Origin: Congeria kusceri
Taxonomy: Eukaryota; Mollusca; Bivalvia; Myida; Dreissenidae
Direction of reading: 5' to 3'
Assembly (NCBI GenBank): GCA_027627225.1
Contig: CM051029.1
Location: forward strand, 22,745,356 to 22,809,355
DNA length: 64,000 nt
The stretch's first letter is position 1. Each line of letters opens with the position of its first letter. Positions 11,783-25,910 of the stretch are shown here, in pieces. Made by a program: the position numbers and the translations under genes. The notes beneath the pieces were generated by a model. That model saw only the letters and a program-made list of their open reading frames with translations, made no database searches and was not told where the DNA came from.

Positions 11783-12212
11783 GTAGACACAATTAATTAA
11801 CAAAGTTAAATATTTAAACGAAAGTAAAATGCCTATTTTTTCTCTATTATATATGTATATTTGTATATTTATAGTATAATATGTTGAATTTATGTAATCA
11901 TAATATTTTATAATTGGGAAATATAATGTAATTGCTTAAAAAGAACATTGTGAAATGTATGTGTTATTTAAATTTAATTTATTTAGTATCAACCGTATTT
12001 ATCCAAGAGAACAATGTGTGTTATGTCACTTAAAGTGACCAAGAGTACATGCAATTATATAATGGATGAAAAAACAGGCTTTAAAGATATTTATCAAATC
12101 CTTTCCTTTGGTAGATATTAAACCCAGTTAATTTGTGTTGACATATGTATTTTTTACGGCGGCTTGAAATATTCATGCAGACAATTACATGTATATGTAA
12201 TGTTTGTTTCAG

Positions 12213-12462
12213 GTCCCAATAATATACCTAAAATAAAGAGAATGCGGTGGACAATGAAGAGAACAGATTGTTCAGAGAAACTTTCCAAGAAAACATTCGT
12301 AATAAAACAATGCCCACCGGGACAGTTGTAAGCGAATTGTCTAAGAAGTTACCTGAGCGTACTGAAGCTCAGATCCGCACCAAAATGCATAATATTATTA
12401 CAGGAAAATTAAAAAAAATACTTGTTTACAAATCAAGAAACACTGTGCAATGCATATTCTAA
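12213..12462 (+). CDS. C-terminal SANT/Myb-like exon, frameshifted
   Basis: The acceptor CAG ends at 12212. The exon opens with NIPKIKRMRWT in one frame and continues as DNEENRLFRETFQENIRNKT in the next, then ...ELSKKLPERTEAQIRTKMHN. The pattern RW-x(n)-EE...F...I..KT.P......P.R...QI..K is the SANT/Myb-like segment that closes related recombinase proteins. A one-base shift near 12250 separates the RMRWT start from the rest. The stop is at 12460-12462. Confidence 0.6.
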
Positions 12463-12691
12463 GACAACATCCGTGCCTGGTCATAAATACTGTATAAGCA
12501 TTCGTTGAATCTTGTTCACTGCAGTATATGTAAAATAGTTCAAACGTCAATACATACAACATGTAGTAAATGCATTCGTTACGGACTTAAAGTACTTACA
12601 GCACACGTCATTGTGTAATGTTCGTTTTCTGATGGTTTAATTTCGTTGATTTAATTGTAACGTATTATTACTATGATAAATGTTAAAAGGA

Positions 12692-12697
12692 AATAAA
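12692..12697 (+). promoter_or_regulatory. Candidate polyadenylation signal
   Basis: AATAAA lies about 230 bases after the stop of the SANT-like exon. Such hexamers are common by chance in AT-rich DNA, so this is only a placement suggestion. Confidence 0.3.
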
Positions 12698-12699
12698 CA

Positions 12700-15600
12700 T
12701 ATAAGGTATGCATTTATGTCTGTACAGATGTATGATTGATGTCTGTATTATCAATATCTAATGAATTTTTTAGTCTTAAAGATCTATTTATAGTTTAATA
12801 AAGAATCAAAGCCATAGTGTGTCAAAAATATATGAATTTCTTAACGTTTTGATTGTTGATACGAGATATATACATTAATTACGTAAAAGTCTAGAGTTTT
12901 TAGACTGTCTTTAACTTTATAATGAAACCGATATTGTCTTTTCCATAATCGTCTACTTATGAATGTGGAATATATATTATACTAACTAAAGTAAGCCAAA
13001 AACAGCTGATCATTGTATCGAATAATGGTTAATATATTATATACATTATTATTTTTTAGTTATGCACCACACATGGTTATGTTGTCGCTTTGAAAGATTG
13101 TACGTTAATCCATATGTAGCACAAAACTACATGTTATGTTTTGTGAAATACAGGTAGTAGACATTGTTCAGTATTTAATATCGATATAGTGCACCAAAAT
13201 AGCCGGATTTATTTTTTATTGACTCTTTTATTTATTAAATTAACGAGTATGCGTGCATAAAATTGCCTCATTGTGTGAGTAGATATTGTTTCTTGTGATT
13301 GTTTCATGTTAAAATGTTTGAATTTACAATTAAAAAAATGTGTCTTATTCAAGAAAAACATGTGTATGTTGAATGCATTCGAAATCATAATTACATTAAC
13401 AACTAAGTGACTATTGATTTTAGTTATTTGTGTTGTTTTAAGAGCATTTAAATTTGATTTTCGAAACTGTGCAATAATTATTATGCGCGTTATGAATTTA
13501 TTGAAAATAATTTTTCAAACTTGTAACCCTTGGACATTGACTGTGGAAATTTTAATAGCAAATGCGTTCACAAATACAATGTCTGTTTATCTGTAGGTTG
13601 TTGATTATTTTAAAATATTGTTTAAAACATTCATCAACATTACATTTTGAAATAATATTACAACACAGACCAAGCATGCGATATATTAACTTTGTCAATA
13701 ATAGTTTGAAAACTATGAAAAACATTGGTTTTGTAAGAAATAAATAATTTACAAGTCGATGTCTTTTCTTTTATTTGCAAGGTATAGCTCGGACACATTA
13801 ACCTGACAATGACTTTTATGCATGCATATATTACCAAATCGTTACTTAATAAGAAATGCATTACTTTTCGTACTGCAATCGAGTTGAATTGATGAAAGGG
13901 TAGCTCATTGAAAATACAGTTACTCTTCCATTAAACTTGTGAAACACATCAAATATAAGAATAATAAATATCTAGTGACATCACCAGGAGAGAAACCCTT
14001 ATTAACATCCGCTGATCTTTATTTAAGGCTAGTGACTAATTGTTTATACAATACAGGACAATACGCACAATACAACACAAAACATAACAATACACACACT
14101 TGTAAATAAAATGTATCCTCATAGCATTGCGATTAAAATTAAATAGTAATAAAAGGGAATTGAATTACAATTTAATTACTGGATGGTTTAATGTTCACCA
14201 GAGCAACAGAACTGCACCTTTCTGTGGCACGATGAAATGAAGTTAATAAAGTGTCAGCTAAATCCCTGTTTGTTCACAAAATTTCAAGACCTAGCATATT
14301 ACAAATCATCGCCGTGCATGACAGGAAATTCCGTAATATGTGGTGTAAAAGGCCAGATTACATAGCTTGGATGTATATGCTAAACTTCTGTAATTGAAAT
14401 TATTGAAATCAATAGTTTAATATTCAATAAAAATAAGCATTAAAATAAGTGCAAATAGAATGAAGTTATACAAAACGTGAATAAAATATTAAATTAAATG
14501 TTTAATGTTCATGTGTCGAAAACAGTTTTTTTTTTTTTAAACTATTATAACGCGCTGTGCGCCAATGTTTTAAAGCTGTTACTATCCAAATGGAATTGAC
14601 ATATAGTATATATTTAAAGCTGTTTAACAAACTATAATATATTACAAATGTAATTATTTAAGGTTAACAAATTATCCATTAAATACTAGCAGGCAGGTGT
14701 TTCTGAGTATAGACAAATGATACCCCTTTAATAGGTAAGACTTTATCATTTTATAAATTACATTTTAGCATCAAATTTTGCCAATTAATTCTTTGATGAT
14801 GGGTGAGAAATTCCATTAACTAATAACCATTTTAAGGAAACCATATAACTAGAAACCAAACTAAAGTATAAAAAAACAACATTGTGAAATTTTAGTTCCT
14901 GAAATAAAAAGCCTTGCGTTAATACTTCAAAACCGAATGACGATGATTAAATATTAAGTTCAATAATAATAAATTGAAAATTAAACTAAACACATAGTAC
15001 ATCATACTAATCTGATCCTTTCTCTTTCTTACTCAATGTGCGGGGCGTTATATATCATATATACACCCCCCCCCCACAACAAGGTTTTATATCGTCACCA
15101 CATAACTAGGTCTTATACAGACACCCCACTATATGGGGAATGTCTGTATATATATATTAAGAGATTCGCCAGATACGGGGTGTTTTCCAATATAAGACCC
15201 TTTTTGTTTATAACACCCCACAATTTAGGACACCTATTTTTCGATAATATACCATAAATATATGTTTTTGGTGAAATAAGGCAACAACTAGGTTTTATAT
15301 TGAAATCATATATACAGTAAAACACAGTTGTTTCCCTTGTGTTAATACGCTAGAATGCTATTAAAATTGCAGGCGGAGATTAAACCACCTGATAGCATAA
15401 TGAGGCACACACCAGGCAGCTGGATACTTTACGCTCTGTTAATCTTTGAGTAAAATCCTAGAATATCATTCAACCTGATTTTAAACCTAACTTTGTTGAA
15501 TGTGAAAATATCAAAATTACAGTTGATGAAATGTTTGAACTAATTAGAAACAAAAATATAGTAGTGTTTTCATTTTTATCGCAAGAACAATATTTAAGAC

Positions 15601-16440
15601 TGCCTAGCGTATTAAGCAATTAGTATTAATATCCTGTAAATAAACTAATAAATACAGTTAATAATAAATGTATTGTGTTTTTATAAGGTCTGAGGCTTAT
15701 TTTATTGTAGCAATTATTATGATTGTCTTTGTTTATTAAGCTTAAATGTTGACTTGCCATCATTATGGACTATTGTGATGCAGCATTTTGCAAAAGATCA
15801 ACATTACCTTAGTATGTCATTAAGATAATTAACAATTTATTATAATTTTTATAATCTTTTTTTCTCAATGTGCTGAACTTTTATTTACTAAACATGTAAA
15901 TGTCCTGTCCATTATATTCGTATGTGTTCAAAAAAACACATATTGTTTCCATTTATTAACAAACATTAGTATGTGAGTAACTAACAAACTAATGGCAACA
16001 CTGTTTGAAACGTTAATCTCACACATTTTGCCTTTAACATGTAAGCAAAGTAAGAAAACAAAGTACATTTATTTACTTGTCTCCTACAATATATATTTTT
16101 ACTTGTCTCCTACAATATATATTTTTATTCAAAGAGTGCATGCTAAGTATGCAAGGAAATCACTTTCAAGATCTCCAGTCAGTTTTAGAACTACTGTGTT
16201 AATTAGGTATTTAAACACAAAGAAATTCACGTTTTAACATCTTGCTCAAATTTACCGCTCAGATAGTGCCAACATGCCAAGGCTTGATATATGACAATTA
16301 ATGACCACAAAGGAATCATTAAATTTGGCTGCAGTAGCTGTTCAAATGAAGGCTAACGGCACTTGAAAGCAATACATACCAAAATAACATCCACTTGCTA
16401 CAGCTACTTAAACTACCGCTATCATTATTTTTACAACTGC
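12700..16440. other. AT-rich intergenic stretch, no gene seen
   Basis: No exon-like segment or family match is visible on either strand. Minor features are a poly-C run near 15067-15076 and the GGTGTT/AACACC-containing patch at 15040-15300, which has weak similarity to the hairpin unit of the 1.5-2.6 kb region. A direct repeat 'acttgtctcctacaatatat' occurs at about 16076 and again at about 16101. Confidence 0.5.
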
Positions 16441-16558
16441 ATTAATTCTTCAAAGTCTATAACAACATAAATATCTACTACTACAACAACAACAACAACT
16501 ACAACTACTACCACTACTAATTATACTACTATTAATAATGCTTTTGCTGCTGCTGCTT

Positions 16559-16599
<41 letters not shown>

Positions 16600-16712
16600 A
16601 ATACTACTACTGGTACTGCCACTACTACTACTACTACTACTACTGCTACTGCTACTACTAATACAAATTTTACAATATAGTTATATTTATAATTCTGCTG
16701 CTGCTGCTGCTG

Positions 16713-16750
<38 letters not shown>

Positions 16751-16769
16751 GCTGCTACTACTACTACTG

Positions 16770-16862
<93 letters not shown>

Positions 16863-16904
16863 TTATTACTACTACCAACACTACTAATACTAATACTAAT
16901 AATG

Positions 16905-16935
<31 letters not shown>

Positions 16936-17040
16936 CACTAACAAACACCACTACTTCTACTCCTTCCATTGCTGCTAGCACTACCACCATCTCTACAACT
17001 ATTCACCGGACCATAACTAAAACTCCCAAAACCACTAATA
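16440..17040. repeat. (ACT)n / (CTG)n triplet lead-in to the macrosatellite
   Basis: ACT, CTA, CTG and GCT triplets, including pure (TAC)n at about 16770-16860, precede the first 3.6 kb unit. The sequence before about 17035 has no counterpart upstream of the other units, so the array starts here. Confidence 0.85.
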
Positions 17041-17048
17041 CTGCTGTT

Positions 17049-17166
17049 CCGACTACTACTAACAACAATACTACCACCGCAACGTCTAGTTTTCTGACCT
17101 CTTATAACACATCCACACCCACTATTACCGGTACTATTATTTGGCATACTACTAACAGTAGTACAC

Positions 17167-17212
<46 letters not shown>

Positions 17213-18683
17213 AATAAAAATAATAATTTTTATAATAGTAATAAATAACCACCACCACAACCATCACCACCACTCCTACCCCTGGTGATGGTGGTATTAG
17301 TGTTAGTAATTGTCGGAGATGTGCCAGTAGTGGTTGTGTTCATATTAGTCGGAGTAGTAATAGTGATAGTTGTTGTGGTGTAAGTAGGAGTCGGATGAGT
17401 AGTAGATGTTGTGGTGGTGATGAAATTGTTATAAGTAGTCGGATGCGAAGTAGTGGTGGTGGTGGTGGTGGTGGTGGTAGTGGTGGTGGTGGTGGTGGTG
17501 GTAGTGGTGGTGGTGGTGGTGGTGGTGGTGTTAATTGTAGCCGAAGGAGTAGAAGGAGTGATGGTGTTAATAGTAATCGGAGGAGTAGTAGTGGAGGCGG
17601 TGGTATTGTTCGTACTAGTAGGAGTAGTAGTAGTAGTGGAGGTGGTGGTTGTGTTAGTAGTAGTCAGGGTATACATGGCAGTTGTGTTAGTAGTCGTCGG
17701 AGGAATGCTAGTGGTGGTGGTGATGTTAGTAGTAGTCTTAGGAGTAGTAGTGGCATTGGGGATGGTGTTAGAAGTAGTCATAGGAGTTGTAGTGGTGGTA
17801 TAAGTAGTAGTAGTAGGCGTAGTATTGGTGGTGGTGAATGTGTTAGCAGTAGCAGTAGGAGTAGTAGTGGTAATGGTGGTGGTGTTAGTAGTAGTCGGAG
17901 TGGCGGTGGTGTTCGTAGTTGAAGTCGTAGAAGTCCTAGTTGTAGTGGTTGTGTTATCAGTAGAAGTCGTATGAGTATTAGTGTTGGTTCTGGTGGTGTT
18001 AGTAGTATGAATAATAGTGGTGGTGGTGGTTGTGGGGGTGGTATTAGTAATAGCAGTAGGAGTAGTAGTGGTAGTGGTGTTAGTAGTAGTCAGAGTATTT
18101 GTAGTGCTGGTTCTGCTTCCTATGGATTTTATATAGAAATGTTGCTTAAAATTGTAATGAATTAATGTTGTAAATGCTGTTGATATGATATGATGTTGAT
18201 GTTGATATGTATAATGTTTTATTATTTTTATCACAAAACAAAACTATTTCAATGAATTCTTAAATATCAACTGCTAACAACCAGTACCTACTGAAGTTAA
18301 ACACATTTTTTTAATTTACTGGCTGTTATGACGCCCATATATCAACTTTGGCATTACTGGCGCACGTAAAACCATCGTGTTAATATATTTTTACGGGTGA
18401 TTCTTTCAAAATTCAAAATACTTCAAACATATCGTGATCTTGAATAATTGGCTAATTTCTAATTATTCAAAAACATTAGAAGTACATGTAATTAAAGAAT
18501 TTTATGAAGAAGAAGTTAAAATAATTATGACAATACGTCAGATAGTAGAAGTGGTACTAGTAATTGTTGTAGTAGTAGTAGTAGTAGATGTAGTAGTGGT
18601 AGTAGTAGTAGTAGTAGTAGTGGTGGTAGTGGTGGTAGTAGTAGTAGTTGTTGTAGGTGTTGTAGTAGTATTAGTGGTTGTAA

Positions 18684-18734
<51 letters not shown>

Positions 18735-18794
18735 GAGTAGTAGAAATAGTAGTAGTATAGTTGTAGTAGTAGTAGTGGTAATAGAAGTAATATA

Positions 18795-18826
<32 letters not shown>

Positions 18827-20622
18827 TACTGGTAGTAGTAGAAGTAGTTGTAGTAGTTGTTGTTGTAGCAGTAATTGTTGTAGTTGGTAGTAGTACAGCT
18901 ATTAATAACAGTAGAATAGTAGTTGCAGTATTAACACCATAGTTGCATTTTCTGTAGGATACTGTTGATTTATATTGATTCCAGTTCGGAAACTAATAAC
19001 AAATATTTTCATCGAAACAGATTTGTTATAAATTCGTGCATTAAGGTCAGGTTAAATTGTCCGAACTATACTACTGTATTCTTCGTCCGAGATTATTCCG
19101 TCAAAAGTTTCTTTCTGGACAGTAAACATATCAGATTGCAAATTAAATGCAAACGACTTGAAACATTTTTGAAAAAAAAGTCTTATGTATTATGAGTTGC
19201 ATCCTTGTGGTCTGTAATCACATCTACATGGCACAGGTATAGTCTATTTACATTTATTTGATAGTGTATACATGTGCTCCATTTACTTGCAGATTGGGGA
19301 AATCGTGATTTTCTTTTTATAAGCACACTGCAATCGCCTGTATTCAAATAGTCTGATTTACCCGTATTGGTCCGTCCATGTTTATAACGATTCTTTCGGA
19401 CATTGCTATCAGCAAATGTAACCCGAGAAATTGCTAACTTGATAATGCCATTGTTGCAAAATGTGTTATTTTTAAAATGCAGTAACATCATGTATAATCA
19501 AAAACAGTAATAGTAATAATTTATTCTGAAATCTCCAGATATTTACTATATAGTACAATACTTACTTGTAATTAGTTTTGTACAGACGGTATTATATTAT
19601 AACATAAACCGTGTAATAAGAGGCGCATCATGGATGTTTATTCATGTAGATGCTCCTACAAGTGCACTCTTGAGCGAATATCTTTATTTTATACAAATAT
19701 ATTTACAGATCCATGTAAACAATGTACTTTATATAGAAATGCCAACAGTAGCAGCAGTAGAAGTAGAAGTAGTAGTAGAAGTAGTAGTAGTGGTATTGGT
19801 GGTGGTGGTGGTGGTGGTGGTGGTAGTAGTAGTATAAAAAATTGTAGTAGCAGTAGTAGTGGTATAAGTAGTAGAAGTAATAGTAGTACTATAACTCACA
19901 CCACCCCCTATACTACTCCTCTGACTACTACTTACACTATCCACTAACACAACCTCTATTCCTCTTAATATTGCTATCACTCCCAACACCATTACTACTA
20001 CTCATCAGATTACTAATAACACCACCACCACTTCTCCGACTACTATTTATTGCTACTACGAGTAAGACAACGACTACTACTACTACTACTACTTCTACTT
20101 TTACACTATTCACCACAACTGCTACTACCCCACTAACACCACTAAAAGTAGAAAAGTGTAATGGTAAAATGAGCTGTAGTGGCGGTGGTGTGTCTTAATT
20201 GCAGGCGGAGGAGTAGAAGTGGTGGTGGTAGTGTATGTTTTAGCCAGAGTGTAGTAGCAGAGGCGTTTGTTGGTGGTGACGATGTTATTGTTATTAGTAG
20301 TCGCAGAAGTAGGTGGTTATGGCGGTAGTATTAGTAATAGTAGTAATTACGGTGTTGGGAGTGTTAGTCATTGTCTGAGAAGGTAGAAGTGGTGGTGGTG
20401 CTAGTGTCAGTAAATGTCGGAGGATTAGCAGAGGTGGTGATGTTAGTTTGTAGTAGTCAGAGGAGAAGTTATGGTGGTGGTTTGAGTAGCAATCAGAGGA
20501 GTACTAATAGCAGCGCTGTTAGTGCTAGTAGTAGTGGCAGGAGTGGAAGTAGTGGCAGTGTAAGTGTAAGATGTAGTCGGCGTATACATATTGGTCGTGC
20601 TGCTAGTGTTAGTACTGCTGCT
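17049..20622. repeat. 3.6 kb macrosatellite unit A
   Basis: Unit phase is set by CCGACTACTACTAACAACAA, which begins here and at 20623, 24166, 27779, 31391 and 50059. Each unit contains, in order: an ACT segment, an (AAT)n tract, a long GGT/AGT segment, a unique AT-rich segment of about 0.4 kb, a (TAG)n patch with a short inverted (ACT)n tract, a unique segment of about 0.8 kb, then GGT, ACT and GGT/AGT segments. Unit A lacks about 130 bp present in the unique segment of B-D, where the 'gatcctttgaaacatg' stretch lies. Confidence 0.9.
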
Positions 20623-22323
20623 CCGACTACTACTAACAACAATACTTTCACCACAACGTCTACTTTTCTGACTTTTTATAACACATCCACACCCACTATT
20701 ACCGGTACTATTATTTGGCATAGTACACTAATTATAATAATAATAATAATAATAATAATTTTAATAATAGTAATAAATAACCATCACCAGAACCATCACC
20801 ACCACTCCTACTCCTGGTGATGGTGGTGGTAGTGTTAGTAATTGTCGGAGATGTGCCAGTAGTGGTTGTGTTCATATTAGTCGGAGTAGTAGTAGTGATA
20901 GTTGTTGTGGTGTAAATAGGAGCCGGATGAGTAGTAGATGTTGTGGTGGTGATGAAATTGTTATAAGTAGTCGGATGCGAAATAGTGGTGGTGGTGGTGG
21001 TGGTGGTGGTGGTGGTGGTGGTGGTGGTGGTGGTGGTGGTGTTAATTGTAGCCGTAGGAGTAGAAGGAGTGATGGTGTTAATAGTAATCGGAGGATTAGT
21101 AGTGGAGGCGGTGGTATTGTTGGTAGGAGTAGTAGTGGAAGTGGTGGTGGTGTTAGTAGTAGTCAGGGTATACATGGTAGTGGTGGTGGTGATGTTAGTA
21201 GCAGTCTTAGGAGTAGTAGTGGTAGTGGTGGTTGTGTTAGTTGTAGTCGGAGTGGCGGTCGTGTTCGTAGTTGTAGTCGTAGAAGTCCTATTTGTAGTGG
21301 TTGTGTTATCAGTAGTAGTCGTATGAGTATTAGTGTTGGTTCTGGTGGTGTTAGTAGTATGAATAATAGTGGTGGTGGTGGTTGTGGGGGTGGTATTAGT
21401 AATAGCAGTAGGAGTAGTACTGGTAGTGGTGTTAGTAGTAGTCAGAGTATTTGAAAGTGCTGGTTCTGCTTCTGTTTATGCGATATTATATGGATTTTTT
21501 ATAGAAATGTTGCTTAAAATTGTAATGAATTAATGTTGTAAATGATGTTGATATGATATGATGTTGATGTTGATATGTATAACGTTTTATTATTTTTATC
21601 ACAAAACAAAACTATTTTCAATGAATTCTTAAATATGAACTGCTAACAAACCAGTACCAACTGAAGTTAAACATTTTTTTTATTTACTGGCTGTCTTGAG
21701 GCCCATATATCAACTTTGGCATTACTGGCGCCCGTAAAACCATCGTGTTAATATATTTTTACGGGTGATTCTTTCAACAGATTAGAATCATAATTGTACT
21801 TTATCATGTTACAAAGAGTTTTTTATAGAAATAATTCTGTATAATTTTCTAGAACAGAATATTCAAGTTCTATTTTGTGGATCCTTTGAAACATGTTGTT
21901 GATAATATTTGTTTAGCCCATAGTTTCAAACCTGGTCATGATACAAAATACTTTAAACATATCGTGATCTTAAATAATTGGATAATTTCTAATTATTCAA
22001 AAACATTAGAAGTACATGTAATTAAAGAATTTTATGAAGAAGAAGAAGTTAAAATAATTATGACAATACGTCAGATAGTAGAAGTGGTACTAGTAATTGA
22101 AGTAGTAGTAGTAGTAGTAGATGTAGTAGTAGTAGTAGAAGTAGTAGTAGCAGTAGTGGTGGTAGTGGTTGTAGTCGTAATAGTTGTTGTAGGTGTTGTA
22201 GCAGTAGTAGTAGCAGTAGTAGCTGTGGTAGTAGTAGTAGTAGTCGTAATAGTAGTAGTCGTAGTAGAAGTAGTAGTAGTAGTAGTAAAGTAGTAGTAGT
22301 AGTAGTGGTAATAGAAATAATAT

Positions 22324-22363
<40 letters not shown>

Positions 22364-24165
22364 GGTAGTAGTAGAAGTAGTTGTAGTTGTTGTTGTTGTT
22401 GTAGCAGTAATTGTTGTAGTAGTAGTAGTACAGCTATTAATAACAGTAGAATAGTAGTTGCAGTATTAACACCATACTTGCATTTTCAGTAGGATACTGT
22501 TGATTTATATTGATTCCAGTTCGGAAACTAATAACAAATATTTTCATCGAAACAGATTTGTTATAAATTCGTGCATTAAGGTCAGGATAAATTGTCCGAA
22601 CTATACTACTTCGTGCGAGATTATTGCGCCCAAAGTTTTTTTCTGGACAGCAAACATATCAGATTGCAAATTAAATGCAAACGACTTGAAACATTTTTGA
22701 AAAAAAAGTCTTATGTATTATGAGTTGCATCCTTGTGGTCGGCAATCACATCTACATGGTACAGGTATAGTCTATTTACATTTATTTGATAGTGTCTACA
22801 TGTGCTCCATTTACTTGCAGATTGGGGAAATCGTGATTTTCTTTTTATAAGCACACTGCAATCGCCTGTATTTAAATAGTCTGATTTACCCGTATTGGTC
22901 CGTCCATGTTTATAACGATTCTTTCGGACAATGCTATCAGCAAATGTAACCCGAGAAATTGCTAACTTGATAATGCCATTGTTGCAAAATGTTTTATTTT
23001 TAAAATGCAGTAACATCATGTATAATCAAAAACAGTAATAGTAATAATTTATTCTGAAATCTACAGATATATACTATATAGTACAATACTTATTTGTAAT
23101 TAATTGTGTACAGACGGTATTATATTTAACATAACCCCTGTAATAAGAGGCGCATCATGGATGTGTATACATGTAGATGCTCCTACAGGTGCACTCTAGA
23201 GCGAATATCTTTATTTTATACAAATATATTTACAGATCCATGTAAACAATGTACTTTATATAGAAATGCCAACAGTAGCAGCTTTAGAAGTAGTAGTAGT
23301 AGTAGAAGTAGTAGTAGTGGTAGTGGTGGTGGTGGTGGTGGTGGTGGTGGTGGTGGTGGTGGTGGTTGGTAGTAGTAGTATAAAAATTGTAGTAGAAGTG
23401 GTATAAGTAGTAGAAGTAATAGTAGTACTATAACTCACACCACCCCCTATACTACTCATCAGACTACTACTTACACTATCCACAAACACAACCTCAATTC
23501 CTCTTAGTATTGCTATCACTCCCAACACCATTACTACTACTCATCAGACTACTACTAACACCACCACCACTTCTCCAACTACTATTTATTGCTACTACGA
23601 GTAAGCCAACGACTACTACTACTACTACGACTTCTACTTTTACACTATTCACCACAACTGCTACTACCCCACTAACACCACTAAAAGTAGAAAAGTGTAA
23701 TGGTAAAATGAGTTGTAGTGGCTGTGGTGTGTCTTAATTGCAGTCGAAGGAGTAGAAGTGGTGGTGGTGGTGTATGTATTAGCCAGAGTTGTAGTAGCAG
23801 AGGCGTTTGTTGGAGGAGTAAAGGTGGTGACGATGTTATTGTTATTAGTAGTCGCAGAAGAAGGTGGTTATGGGGTTAGTATTAGTAATAGTAGTAATTA
23901 CGGTGCTGGGAGTGTTAGTCATTGTCTGAGGAGATAGAAGTGGTGGAGGTGCAACTGTCAGCTAGTGTCAGTAAATGTCGGAGGATTAGCAGTGGTGGTG
24001 ATGTTAGTTTGTAGTAGTCAGAGTAGAAGTTATGGTGGTGGTTTGAGTAGCAATCAGACGAGAACTAATAGCAGCGCTGTTAGTGCTAGTAGTAGTGGCA
24101 GTGTAAGTGTAAGATGTAGTGGGAGGATACATATTGGTCGTGCTGCTAGTGTTAGTACTGCTGCT
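20623..24165. repeat. 3.6 kb macrosatellite unit B
   Basis: Second tandem unit, 3,543 bp. It is shortened in the GGT/AGT portion: between about 21170 and 21280 it lacks several hundred bases present in A, C and D. It includes the 'gatcctttgaaacatg' segment near 21880 that unit A lacks. Confidence 0.9.
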
Positions 24166-24291
24166 CCGACTACTACTAACAACAATACTACCACCACAAC
24201 GTCTACTTTTCTGACTTCATATAACACATCCACACCCACTATTACCGGTACTATTATTTGGCATACTACTAACAGTAGTACACTAATAATA

Positions 24292-24331
<40 letters not shown>

Positions 24332-25856
24332 TTTTAATTTGAATTATAGTAATAAATAACCACCACCAGAACCATCACCACCACTCCTATGGTGATGTTG
24401 GTGGTCGTGTTAATAATTGTCGGAGATGTGCCATTAGTGGTTGTGTTCATATTAGTCGGAGTAGTAGTAGTGATAGTTGTTGTTGTGTAAGTAGGAGTCG
24501 GATGAGTAGTAGATGTTGTGGTGGTGATGAAATTGTTATAAGTAGTCGGATGCGAAGTAGTGGTGGTGGTGGTGGTGGTGGTGTTAATTGTAGCCGTAGG
24601 AGTAGAAGGAGTTAATAGTAATCGGAGGAGTAGTATTGTTCGTAAGAGTAGTAGTAGTAGTGGAGGTGGTGGTGGTGTTAGTAGTAGTCATGGTATACAT
24701 GGCAGTTGTGTTAGTAGTCGTCGGAGGAATGGTAGTGGTGGTGGTGATGTTAGTAGTAGCCTTAGGAGTAGTAGTGGCATTGGGGATGGTGTTAGAAGTA
24801 GTCATAGGAGTTGTAGTGGTGGTATAAGTAGTAGTAGTAGGCGCAGTATTGGTGGTGGTGAATGTGTTAGTAGTAGCAGTAGGAGTAGTAGTGGTAGTGG
24901 TGGTGGTGTTAGTAGTAGTCGGAGTGGCGGTGGTGTTCGTAGTTTGTAGTCGTAGAAGTCCTAGTTGTAGTGGTTGTGTTATCAGTAGTAGTCGTATGAG
25001 TATTAGTGTAGGTTCTGGTGGTGTTAGTAGTATGAATAATAGTGGTGGTGGTGGTTGTGGGGGTGGTATTAGTAATAGCAGTAGGAGTAGTAGTGGTAGT
25101 GGTGTTAGTAGTAGTCAGAGTATTTGTAGTGCTGGTTGTGCTTCTGTTTATGCGATATTATATGGATTTTATATGTTGCTTAAAATTGTAATGAATTAAT
25201 GTTGTAAATGATGTTGATATGATATGATGTTGATGTTGATATGTATAAGGTATTATTATTTTTATCACAAAACAAAACTATTTTCAATGAATTCTTAAAT
25301 GTGAACTGCTAACAAACCAGTACCTACTGAAGTTAAACACATTTTTTTAATTTACTGGCTGTTATGACGCCCACATATCAACTTTGGCATTACTGGCGCC
25401 CGTAAAACCATCGTGTTAATATATTTTTACGGGTGATTCTTTCAACAGATTAGAATCATAATTGTACTTTATCATGTTACAAAGAGTTTTTTATAGAAAT
25501 AATTCTGTATAATTTTCTAGAACAGAATATTCAAGTTCTATTTTGTGGATCCTTTGAAACATGTAGTTGATAATATTTGTTTAGCCCATAGTTTCAAACC
25601 TGGTCACGATACAAAATACTTTAAACATATCGTGATCTTAAATAATTGGCTAATTTCTAATTATTCAAAAACAATTAAAGAATTTTATGAAGAAGAAGAA
25701 GTTAATATAATTATGACAATACGTCAGATAGTAGAAGTGGTACTAGTAATAGTAGTAGTAGTAGTAGTAGTAGATGTAGTAGTTGTAGTAGTAGCAGTAG
25801 TGGTGGTATTAGTAATAGTTGTTGTAGGTGTTGTAGCAGTAGTAGTAGCAGTAGTA

Positions 25857-25910
<54 letters not shown>

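Larger units (their letters stand above)
3206..12462 (+). pseudogene. SET / tyrosine-recombinase / SANT composite gene, frameshifted
   Basis: At least 15 splice-bounded exons on the + strand run in one order: a KMT5A-like SET domain, acidic duplicated exons, two Cys/His exons, a tyrosine-recombinase core and a SANT/Myb-like tail. The recombinase and SANT parts resemble multi-domain, transposon-derived proteins of fish and molluscs related to Crypton-type elements; that assignment is from recall. Splice sites and codon phases are mostly intact. However, single-base frameshifts are visible near 5085, 8447, 8775, 8960 and 12250, and the SET domain ends abnormally near 4140. So this is either a decaying mobile or domesticated gene, or a real gene seen through draft indels. 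No ATG exon was found upstream of 3206. Alternatively it could be two neighbouring genes, SET and recombinase. Confidence 0.65.

Noticed and set aside
17230..18234. A 334-codon Thr-rich frame on the minus strand that looks mucin-like
   Set aside because: It is the complement of GGT/AGT repeats. The matching region in the other macrosatellite units is broken by stops or deletions, so the frame is not kept.
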